A DNA stretch of 64,000 bases from contig NC_052350.1 in assembly GCF_009727055.1 (NCBI RefSeq), positions 39,466,436 through 39,530,435 on the forward strand, given 5' to 3'. This DNA is from Benincasa hispida. Its lineage: Eukaryota; Streptophyta; Magnoliopsida; Cucurbitales; Cucurbitaceae. Shown here one piece after another: positions 22,034 to 31,189 of the stretch (its first letter is position 1; every line of letters begins with the position of its first letter). The notes below the pieces were generated by a model. It was not told the origin of the DNA, did not search any database, and saw only the letters and a program-made list of their open reading frames with translations. Position numbers and translations under genes: made by a program.

Positions 22034-22831
22034 TTATTGGCCCAAAGTCGCATTGGTTGTACAATCCTTCCCATAGTAAATCAACACTAGAGGTTGTCGT
22101 CCATACACAATCTGAAAAGGGGTCAAGCCAGTAGAAGCATTATATGTAGTGTTACTCCAATAGTTCACCCAATGCCACCAATTCATCCATTCTTTTGATT
22201 TCTCACCACACCAGCACCTCCAATTCATTTCCACACTATGATTCACCCCCTCTGTTTGACCATCCGACTGAGGTTGAGAAACTGAGTTGTGATGGAGTTT
22301 GGTACCCAACAGTCGGAACAACTCTTGCCAAAAGTGATTAACAAACTCCTTGTCTTGGTCTGAGGCAATGGACTTTGGCACCTCCACAGATTGATATGCT
22401 TCCACAGTCGTTTCTTGTTTAGTAGTCAAGAATCTCCCACAGATCGACCCATTTCTTAAAGATTGGAATCGAGCTATCATCCTTTTCTTGGAGTTTTCCC
22501 AATCTTCAAACGACTCTCTGTCTACCTCCGACCGGTACCAGTCTAATGGGATGCCGTCGAAATTCACAACCGCTATCGCCATCTTCTCAGATTCAATCAA
22601 CTTATGAACTTGAAAATAGCAGTCTGCTTTGTATAGCCACGCGTCTGGATCGGTTCCGCTAAACATCGGCATTTCCACTTTCTTGAATTCACTCCAATCG
22701 CCATTTGCTTCTTCACTAGGTGCTTTCACCGAACTATTTGTTCCGCACCCCTTATTGGCATTCAATCCTTCTACCTCTTCCATCACCTTTGCTTTTTCTT
22801 TGGTGATTTCCGTAACATAGGAAACCAGCAT
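22034..22831 (-). CDS. Gag-integrase in-frame fusion ORF
   Basis: One open frame of 265 residues. Residues 1-45 are a charged lead-in. Residues about 46-150 are the gypsy gag domain (EFKKVEMPMFSGTDPDAWLY, FDGIPLDWYRSE, NSKKRMIARFQSL). Near residues 150-155 it switches straight into the late integrase core (PKSIASDQDKEFVNHFWQEL, LHHNSVSQPQSDGQTEGVN, TTYNASTGLTPFQIVYGRQP). The second catalytic Asp (in ASDQDKEF) and the Glu (QTEGVN) remain, while the zinc region and the first Asp are gone. Protease, RT and RNase H are deleted exactly in frame. The listed start may be an alternative codon; no upstream gag start is certain. The role of the product, if made, is unknown. Confidence 0.85.
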   Translation of the reverse strand: MLVSYVTEITKEKAKVMEEVEGLNANKGCGTNSSVKAPSEEANGDWSEFKKVEMPMFSGTDPDAWLYKADCYFQVHKLIESEKMAIAVVNFDGIPLDWYRSEVDRESFEDWENSKKRMIARFQSLRNGSICGRFLTTKQETTVEAYQSVEVPKSIASDQDKEFVNHFWQELFRLLGTKLHHNSVSQPQSDGQTEGVNHSVEMNWRCWCGEKSKEWMNWWHWVNYWSNTTYNASTGLTPFQIVYGRQPLVLIYYGKDCTTNATLGQ

Positions 22832-23006
22832 TTCTTGGTGTTTCTCTGCCTACAATTCCAATCTCTCAATGCTCTTAGCTATCGATGGCAACTTCTCCTC
22901 TATGGTTGACACCTTCTGTATTTTTACTCTGTATTCAAATATTTCTTGTTCTAGTAACTCTAGTTTCTCTTCAAGACGTTTCTAAACCATGCTTGCCCAG
23001 GTGATT

Positions 23007-23021
23007 TCTCTAATACCAATT
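23007..23021 (-). other. Primer-binding site of the nested gypsy
   Basis: Minus strand AATTGGTATTAGAGAAA-like, directly next to the LTR end; a tRNA-Met type site with one change. It fixes the element's orientation. Confidence 0.75.
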
Positions 23022-23612
23022 TGTTAGGATATTGATTCTTGGATATATTTATTATTGTAACAGGTTGGTACAATCTTTCGGAATAGCAATTAAACGTTGA
23101 ACGTCTTCTTTATTAAACAATAAGAATCAAACAGGATTAATCGGTTGCTTACAGTTTCATTCGATCGCTTCTCAAACGCTAAACGATCGTTTACAAGTTC
23201 TACACGATCGCTCAGTATTGTTAAACGATCGCTTAGTAGACGTAGACGATGATCGCTTATAAACTATTACATGATCACTTACCAATTACTATACGATCGC
23301 CTACCAATGACTATACGATTGTCACCAAATGTTACACGATCATTGAGCTCTGCTGCACGATCGCCTAATAGAAATAGACGATGAACGACACACTACGATG
23401 ACTTCTCCACGATAGTGACTTCCAAACTCTCACCTTCAATAGCTCTTCTTCCTCACTCCTGATATTCAAACTTCGCTATCTTCTCTTTTCGTTTCCTTTT
23501 TCTTTTAAACCTTCACTTCTCCCAATGGAATTGGAAGTCATTCTTAACCAATTCAGCCGCCTCTCCTCTATTCTTTCTTTCTTGATATTGCCATGTAATT
23601 GGAGGCCTCTTA
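23022..23612 (-). repeat. 5' LTR of the nested gypsy element
   Basis: 591 bp, starting TGTTAGGATATTG in plus view. The outer end reads CCTCTTA instead of CCTATCA. It has the same CGATCG-type array as its partner, at 23158-23410, but units differ between the two, so they have diverged since insertion. Confidence 0.9.
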
Positions 23613-23617
23613 GATAC

Positions 23618-25486
23618 TTCTATGATTCGAGTGAGAACAAAGTGCTTGTGTAAAAAAACGCCATCTTCTTGGAAGAAGACCACATCAGGGATCATAAACC
23701 ATGAAGCAAGCTTGTTTTACATGAGATTTCTAATGAGACTACTGATGGTTCAACAAGAGTTGTTAAACATATGGATAGATCAACAAGAGTTGTTGATGTC
23801 GATTCATCTAGTCAACCATCTCAAGAGTTGAGACTACCTTGACGTAGTGGGAGGATTATGGAACCACTGGAACGCTACATGGTTTTGACTGAAGCCCGAA
23901 ACATCATGTCTGATGATAGGGTCAAGGATCCATTGACTTATGAGTAAGCAATAGAGGATATTGACAAAGATGAGTGGATTAAAGCCATGAACCAGGAAAT
24001 GGAGTCTATGTACTTCAATAATGTCTGGAAACTTGTGGATCAGCTTGATGGTCTAAAACCTATAGGATGTAAGTGGATCTACAAGCGAAAATGAGGTATA
24101 GATGGAAAGATACAGACCTTTAAGGCTAGACTCGTGGCAAAGGGTTATACCCAAGTCGAGGGAGTCGACTATGGGGAAATTTTCTCACTTGTTGTCATGT
24201 TGAAGTCTATCAGGATACTCCTATCCATATCCACATTTTATGATTATGAGATATGGCAAATGGTCGTTAAGACTGCCTTTCTGAATGGTAATCTTGAGGA
24301 GACCATTTACATGGCTCAACTAGAGGGGTTCATTGTTCCAGATCAAGAGCAAAGAGTTTGCAAGCTTAATAGGTCCCCTTATGGGTTGAAATAAGCATCT
24401 AGATCGTGGAACATTAGATTTGATAGTGCGATCAAATCGTTTGGCCTCGATTAGAACGTTGATGAGCCTTGTGTTTACAAGAAAATCATCAATAGCTCAA
24501 TAGCTTTCCTAGTACTGTATGTGGATGATATCCTACTCATTGGGAATGATGTAGGCTTTCTAACTGATATTAAAAAGTGGTTAGCTGCCCAGTTCCGAAT
24601 GAAAGATTTGGGAGAGGCGCAGTATTTTCTAGGGATTCAGATCATTCGAGATCGTAAGAACAAGAGGTTAGCCTTGTCTCAGGCATCATACATTGATCAA
24701 ATGGTTATCAGGTACAGGATGCAGGATTCCAAGAGGGGTTTATTACCCTTCAGGCATGGAATTGTTTTGTCTAAGGAGAAATGTCCTAAGACACCTCAAG
24801 ATGTTGAGGAGATGAGACGGATTCCCGATGTTTCGACTGTTGGAAGCTTAATGTATGCAATGTTATGTACTAGACCTGACATTTGCTATGTAGTAAGGAC
24901 TGTCAGCCGTTATCAGTCCAATCCAGGATTAGATCACTGGACGGTGGTCAAAACAATCCTCAAGTACCTTTGGAGAACGAGGGACTACATGCTCGTGTAT
25001 CTAGATAAGGATTTGATCCTTATAGGATACAAAGACTCTGACTTTCAAACTAATAGAGATTCTCTGAAATCGAAATCAGGGTCAGTGTTCACTCTGAATG
25101 GAAGGGCTGTAGTTTGGCGAAACATGAAACAAAAATGCATCACAGACTCCACTATGGAAGCAAAATATGTAGCCGCTTGTGAAGCTACTAAAGAGGTTGT
25201 TTGGCTTAGGAAGTTCCTTACAGATTTGAAAGTTGTTCTAAATACGTCTTTGTCGATCACTCTCTATTGTGATAATAGTGGGGCTATGGAAGATTCTAAG
25301 GAACCTCAAAGTCATCGTAGAGCAAGCATATTGAATGGAAGTATCATTTGATCAGGGAGATTGTGCATCGCGGTGATGTAATCGTCACATTGGAGCACAA
25401 TGTTACTGATCCATTTACAAAGGATCTCACGGCTAAAGAGTTTGAGGGTCATCTGGAGAGTCTGGGTTTATGAGACAAGCGGCATC
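23618..25486 (+). pseudogene. Copia integrase end, RT and RNase H, broken
   Basis: Continues the polyprotein after the nested insertion. RT 24134-24394 keeps GVDYGEIFSLVVMLKSIRI and TAFLNGNLEETIYM, but the catalytic Asp is Val (QMVVKTAFLNG near 24254-24275). The YVDDILLIGNDVG motif is intact at about 24517-24550. A 276-residue frame (24521-25351) covers late RT (FRMKDLGEAQYFLGIQI, VGSLMYAMLCTRPDI) and RNase H (IGYKDSDFQTN, CITDSTMEAKYVAACEA, ITLYCDNSGAM). The end is read through a frameshift to DKRHLV near 25484. Stops at 23840, 24092, 24392, 24452 and 25471 all look like C-to-T changes of Arg or Gln codons. Confidence 0.88.
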
Positions 25487-25608
25487 TTGTCTAAGGCAAG
25501 TGGGAGATGATACTGGGGTATAGAGTATGCCCTAGTTTATTGTATATTGTACTTGTTTTTCCATGTATTGTACATTAGTCTCTCGAGGCATTAGGACAAC
25601 TGGGAGAT

Positions 25609-27371
25609 TGTTGGGATTGGTGTCCTAATTCTCCTTGAGTCTCGTAGTTTGTAAACTTTGTACACATTGTTATTAATAAAATAAGAGTTATTTTATTTGC
25701 ATTTACTCATATCTAATAACTAAAGATCTGTGGTTATTGTATGTAAACTTAAGCATGTATATGAGATATACAAGTGGATCATGCCTTAAGTAATAACCTA
25801 AAAGGTCTGTAGTATATGGATTAAGGAGTGATACCTTATCCTGGTGATACTACGGATACGACCCGATTTGTAGAGGTTTACAAGTATTGTAGACTACTAG
25901 AGATGGTCTGATCCTTATCATTCATATGGAGACATAGGAGCAGGGGTGTCCTATACAAAGAGTTTGTATAAGACCGGACCACGAGATGATTAGTCTCTTT
26001 ATATAACGTCGTTGATAATTGACACTTACATGTCACTTAAACAACCATAGGTGACATGACCTTAATCCTGAGTGTTTTGGGAACTTCTGCCTCTGCCGGC
26101 GGTCCTTTGATTAGTATGGATGAGAGTGGCCAGATTGCCAACTCAACAAGCCTACCTTTTTGGGGATTTCTCTGATTGGGGTGTTGGAAACTCAATTACA
26201 TAAGAGGGAATTCACTTCTTCCTTGAAGCAGAGGTAAGTAGATATATTGCTCCCTTAAGGGTTGATTCTGGGTCTTGAACATAGTGAACACATCCTCTCT
26301 TTGCAAGAGTGGACCTAGTCATAGTAGGATAATGACTTATTGTTCATTAGAGGAATCAGTGGTACTTAAGGAGTTAGATGTAACTACAGGGGCAAAACGG
26401 TAAATTAGCCCAGCTGTACTTACGAGCGATCTGTGAAGGGTTATCGCGCTGTTGATTGGTCTGTCTCTTATACACATCTAGATGTGTATAAGAGACAGAG
26501 TTTGAAGTGTTCAAATTAACAAGAGGAAATTCAATTATATATGATATAATTGGTGTGATGTATGAGATACATCAAGTGGAGGAATTAATGTAAATATGAT
26601 TTACATTAAGTACCATAGAAAAGAAAAAGAACTATGGTTTATATGTTTCATGAGATGAAATATTAAAACTATAGGTTATAAATATAATATGGTAAGTTGG
26701 TTATCATCTTTATTTATAATATATTAATTATATGATAATTAATTTCTTTTTCTCTAATAACCGATCGAGTGGGAGGTTATTGGTGGTTTTATGGTAACTG
26801 TGAGAATAAAAGGTAAATTATTTTCCTAAAATTAGTTGTTGCCTCATTCGAAAATAACTCACGGAGACAAGCTACCAAGTGAAAGAGTTTCACTAAGCGA
26901 TAGCTGACAGAGACTAAACGATCGTGCAGCTTTGACTAACGATAGTCATTCAGCTGATCATAGCTAAACGATCGAGTGGCATAGTCTATATGATAAGGTG
27001 CCATTTACTAAACAATCGAGCACATCATCTATACGATAGACAATGACATATCTCCCACTTGCTCGATCATTTACTCGATCGTTGTCCTCTAGTCTCTTCC
27101 TTAAGCCAAGATCATATAGAGCCCACAACTCCTGGATTCTCACACCGAGGATACAAAGGTAACCATTGTGGTGGTTTCGTCACTCAGTTCGTGAATCAAG
27201 TTAGACTCTATTGGTTTCAAGGAGCTGTTGGTTGATCGTTGTGTTCGTTGTGTTCGTGCTGTTGGTAGTAGTCTGTTCGTTGTGTTCGAGAGTTTTTGTG
27301 GATGCCTTTGGACTGATCGATGGATTTGTGAAGAATGTTTCTTCAAATGTATGCATCCTCTATCCCTTGTA
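25609..27371 (+). repeat. 3' LTR of the plus-strand Copia, truncated
   Basis: It starts TGTTGGGATTGGTGTCC after a polypurine stretch ACTGGGAGAT and has the full central part that the 5' LTR lacks. It aligns with the 5' LTR up to CTATCCCTTGTA (about 27371) and then switches to another Copia fragment, losing roughly the last 130 bases. An adapter sequence interrupts it at 26461-26498. CGATCG-type units lie at about 26890-27080. Confidence 0.8.
26461..26498. other. Nextera mate-pair junction adapter left in the assembly
   Basis: Two 19-base Tn5 mosaic ends head to head: CTGTCTCTTATACACATCT followed by its exact reverse complement. This equals the junction adapter of a mate-pair library kit. Compared with the sister LTR (minus strand of 14339-14540), about 200 bases are missing here: the left side stops at GATTGGT and the right side resumes at GTTTGAAGTGTT. 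It is not plant sequence. Confidence 0.97.
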
Positions 27372-28060
27372 CATTTCCTTTGGACATTTCCTCTATTACT
27401 AGCTTACTGCGAGGTTAATGATTCTTCATGTGGTCTTCCTCTAGGAAGGTTGCATTTGTCGATACAAATACCTTGTCTTCCTGAGGATCGTAAAAGAAAC
27501 CACCTTTCGTTTCTTTTGGGTAGCCTAAAAATAGGCATACTTTTGAACGACATTCCAACTTTTTAGGATTTTGCACCAACACATGTGCTGAGCAACCCCA
27601 AATTCTGAAGTGACGTAAATTTCCTTTACGTCTTCTCAAGACTCTCGTAAGGTATTTCAGAAATACTTTTCATGGGAACTCTATTCAAAATATACACTGC
27701 AGTTTCAAGTGCATGTCCCCAAAAAGAATTTGGTAACTGAGCATAACTCATCATGGAACGAACCATGTCCAACAAAGTTTTATTTCTCCTTTCTGCCACA
27801 CCGTTTTGCGTAGGTATGTCGAGGGTATGAGTTGAGACTGGATTCCATGTTCTATCAAATAGTTATTGAATTCTAAGTCCATATACTCACCACCTAGATC
27901 TGATCGAAGTGTTTTAATCTTTTTACCTAATTGGTTTTCAACCTCAGCCTTATACTCTTTGAACTTTTCAAAAGTATCAGACTTTTGGTGCATTAAGTAA
28001 ATATGCTATCAGACTTTTGGTGCATTAAGTAAATATGCTCATACCTAGAACAGTCATCAA
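27372..28060 (-). pseudogene. Copia integrase fragment
   Basis: Minus-strand relic related to, but distinct from, the two Copia copies above. It holds FEKFKEYKAEVENQLGKKI, LRSDLGGEYMDLEFNNYL (second Asp) and, after a break, NLRHFRIWGCSAHVLV, VCLFLGYPKETKGGFFY and STNATFLEEDH. Both ends are cut: at 27372 against a Copia LTR and near 28060 against another LTR. No LTR of its own is seen. Confidence 0.8.
27975..28038. repeat. 32-bp tandem duplication
   Basis: Two back-to-back copies (27975-28006 and 28007-28038) starting TATCAGACTTTTGGTGC and ending AAATATGC, identical by eye. It lies inside the Copia integrase fragment and breaks its frame. Confidence 0.9.
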
Positions 28061-28795
28061 CAAAGTTTTAAATGGAATTGGATAATCAATAATATCTAAA
28101 TATGATTTAAATATTAAATTCATGAATATGGATTCATGTTTGTGGAATTTGTATAAAATTAATTTAATATTTGATATTAAATTAATTGAAATTAATTGAA
28201 ATTATTTTAATTATTTATTTATTATTAAATTTATTAGAGAATTAGTTTTGTAATATTAATAAAGTTTTTAATTTTGAAAACAAAATTGATTTTGGAAATC
28301 AATTTGAAAACACAAAATGGAAAAATGGGAGATTTCCACTATCCAACCATATAGCTCACTCATTTCCCACCTTATTCTTGATTCAATCTTCCAAGCATGA
28401 AGTGCTCTCCATGTGGCCTTCTTCTTTGCATGATGGTCTTGCAATAAATAAGGAAGATTGGATTGAGAATCGAGGATGCAAATTCTGATATAATTGTTCA
28501 CTTTTCCTGAAAACTTGAGAGGTTGAAGAAGCTTTTCTTCAAGTTGCATTAGTGAACTTCTTCTCCAATCTCACAACTAAATCTAAGGTTCCAAGAGAAT
28601 AGTAGGGAAGGTCTTGAGGTGGTTCACGAGAAGATTTGGAGAAGATTTGCGGTTGAATTTGAGTTTCAAGAGGTTTTACAAAGGTATGACTTGAAATCCT
28701 CTTATTATTGTATGAGCATGCTTTATTTATAGCCAAAATTAATGAATTAGAATGCTTATTGATTCTTGTTGCTTCCACTGCATGCTAATATAATC
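28061..28795 (+). repeat. LTR fragment related to the element at 37167-41657
   Basis: An AT-rich run (AAATTAATTTAATATTTGATA type) followed by TTTGGAAATC, CTCTTTGCATGATGGTCTTG, TCAATCTAAGGTTCCAAGAG-like sequence, and an end near TGCATGCTAATATAATCCAAC. This parallels 37970-38649 and 41000-41657 in order. Only the last third of an LTR is present, and it runs directly into a gypsy gag relic at about 28783. Its minus-strand frames are not genes. Confidence 0.6.
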
Positions 28796-29295
28796 CAACG
28801 GTTTGAAGGGTTACAGGGTGAAGATTCGCACGTCCACCTAACAAGCTTCATGGAAACGTGTAATACATTTTCCATTCCAGGTGTTACACCAAAGGAAATC
28901 AAACTATCTCTCTTTCCTTATACTCTACGTGACGAGGCCATGAAATGGGCATATTCCTTAGAACCAAATGAAATTGTATCTTGGGACCAGTTACTCGAAC
29001 GTTTCATGAAAAAGTTTTTCCCTCTAGCCGTTAACGCAAGGAGACGATGGGACATCTTAAATTTTGAGCAAGAAGACTCAGAAACTCTGAGCACCACTTG
29101 GGTTTAATTTAGGCGCCTTGTATATAATTGCCCACATATTGGCATTCCCAACTATGTTTTGATGGAAACCTTCTAAAATGGGCTGAATAGAGCCACACAG
29201 ACGATAGCAGATGCCTCTACAGAAGGTGGATTTATGGACAAGGCCTATACTAAGACCAAAGTGATCTTGGACCGAATTTCCAGGAATATAGTCTC
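28783..29295 (+). pseudogene. Gypsy gag domain (Athila/Tat-like), broken
   Basis: Plus-strand gag (retrotransposon gag domain). It shows RFEGLQGEDSHVHLTSFMET, TFSIPGVTPKEIKLSLFPY, LRDEAMKWAYSLEPNEIVSW, LLERFMKKFFPL and FEQEDSETLSTTW. A TAA at 29105-29107 stops it, yet the same frame continues with CPHIGIPNYVLMETF, another stop, and NGLNRATQTIADASTEGG. So two nonsense changes break an otherwise aligned domain. It lies opposite in strand to the pol relic at 31190-33930, so they are not one unit as they stand. Confidence 0.82.
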
Positions 29296-31189
29296 ACGGC
29301 TTTTCCTCATCTCCGTGCTCTCTCCATCCTCTACGTATATGTATAAGTATGTGTGGGAATGGACTAACTAATTGACTCATTTTCTTTCTGGTGGCCTTCG
29401 GTATTTTTAGATTTCAAGGTGAAGCAGCTTTTCTTACAAATGATTGCAATGATGGGCGGCATTAATTTCCCTACTCTATTGTCGTTTAAAAGTCACCGAA
29501 AGTTCAGTGTACCTGCTACAGTGTGGCTTTTAACGGCCTTTCAACTAAATTCGAAATCGACCATTATCAGCTTTATGTTGTCGCCTTGATGTGAGGTATT
29601 TATGCGGCCACCTTTTTAAGAAACTTCTAACAATCACATGACTTGTGATCGCAACTTCAATTGCGCTGATGCATTGTGCTTTTGGATCGCAATTTCATAT
29701 GCGCCATCGCATTGTACCTGCACAAAATAAGTAAATTAACTGCTTTTAAGCGATGAGCACTCGCGATTGCAATTCCTTTCAGTTTAGCGATTTCGAACAT
29801 GATATTGCCTATTTTACCATCGCATTCTCTCATTGTTTTAGTTATTTCAGCTGTAATAACTTGTATTTCTACCAATTATCACACCCCCAAATTTAAGACA
29901 GTGCTTGTCCTCAAGCCCAAATTAAAGATTTTCTTTAAAGATTCAACTGCCTTTACTCTACCTAGACTTCTCAAGTTGCCTTATTCAAATTTCATGAACC
30001 AAAGCCTTCTTAATTTCTATCTCGACCTCTATCTAAAATATTTCTAATCTTTAGGAACTGCAAGCTTAACCTTCAAAAAAACTTTACTCGTTTCCAAGAC
30101 ATCGCATAATTTATTTCAAACTTTTTCCAACCGGGGTGTTCAAGTGATTTTGACCCTTACGTGATTTAGATATTTGTTTTGTGATCTTGCGCCTATCCGA
30201 GTGCCCAACCTTCATTTTGGCTTGTCCCCATGGGTGTCATGCGGACATCCAACTACGAGTAAGGTGCTCATTCTCAGTCAAAACTCATGCCCATCTCTTT
30301 ATTTGGCAGCGGAGTTGTGATCACTTGGTTTATGCATTGCTCACGATTCCCACCTTCGATTTGGCTTGCCCCTATGGGTGTCATGCGAACATCCAACTAC
30401 GAGCAGGATCCGATCTCAACATTATACAAAAATTATTCTTTTATTTATTTTAATTGATTTCTAAAAGTAACAAGGTTGAAAATAACACTACTAGCACCCC
30501 AAAATTTAACACACAGCAATATCCTCATTGCTGAGAGACGAAATAACTCATGCGATGGACTTAGGAAATTTTGTAAAAATCGTTTTGAAGGAAAGCTGGT
30601 AGACTGCTAAATTTTAGAAATGTTTCATGAATTGATTATCCTTAAATTAATTTGACTCTAGTACATGTGGTAAGAAAAAAAGGCATGAATTTCATCATTG
30701 AAGTCATAATTGGTACGGGGTGAATGCAACGACTAAATAAAGTAACTAAAAATTCAAGACTGGGTCAAACTAAAGAGGATGCGATAGTAGAATTTAGCAA
30801 TATTAAATTGAAATGCGAGAAGTGCAAAATTAAAATAAGATGAGGCAAGGAAAGACACCACCCCCAAATTTGTTGTCGGTCGCATTATTTTTTTTATCGC
30901 ATCCTTTCCTGTGGTGGGCTGATTCCTTGATTGCAATGGGCTGATCGAACCGGTTGTGTGTTTGAGGTTATCGCATTGCTCCAACGCAATCATTTACTAC
31001 GTTAGTGATAAATATCTAGAGGATAAAAAGTATGAAAGAAAGAGTTGGGGATTCTAAAGAGTAGTGATCATGCAAAAAGTAAGATAGATTCATGAAAGAA
31101 AAATATCAAAAGGATACTAAAAAAATTGATTCATCCCTGATGAGTGTGTGTTTCTTATCAATGCAGAGACTACCCGTTTCATCTTCATT
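29296..31189 (-). other. Non-coding 3' part of a gypsy element
   Basis: No gene seen. On the minus strand, downstream of the pol relic, there are two AAATTTGGGGGTG-type tracts (near 29885-29900 and 30857-30875), the sort of sequence found after pol in Athila/Tat elements, and GCGATCGCAATT-like repeats at about 29645-29790. Small open frames here have no recognisable domain. Confidence 0.45.
30216..30402. repeat. Direct repeat pair, about 43 bp
   Basis: TTGGCTTG(T/C)CCC(C/T)ATGGG, then TGTCATGCG(G/A)ACATCC and ACTACGAG, occurs at 30216-30258 and 30360-30402 with three differences, 144 bases apart. Confidence 0.75.

Larger units (their letters stand above)
21094..23612 (-). mobile_element. Compact gypsy element nested in the Copia
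   Basis: A complete small LTR element of 2519 bp. The LTRs are 21094-21683 (590 bp) and 23022-23612 (591 bp), with a target duplication GATAC at 21089-21093 and 23613-23617. The primer site lies at 23007-23021 (minus strand, AATTGGTATTAGAGAAA) and the polypurine tract at 21687-21701 (minus strand GGAGGGGGGAGG), so it is oriented minus. The interior is only about 1.3 kb and holds one gag-integrase open frame; protease, RT and RNase H are missing. It must have relied on enzymes from elsewhere to move. The host Copia reads on at 23618. Confidence 0.92.

Noticed and set aside
26461..26498. Natural Tn5-like insertion
   Set aside because: The two mosaic ends are fused with no DNA between them and match a library adapter; the same 38-mer occurs at 60336, and no transposase or 9-bp duplication is present.
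28268..28778. Minus-strand frames at 28268-28549 and 28539-28778
   Set aside because: They fall in an LTR fragment, and equivalent frames recur in the LTRs at 38143-38421 and 41226-41429 only because of LTR similarity.
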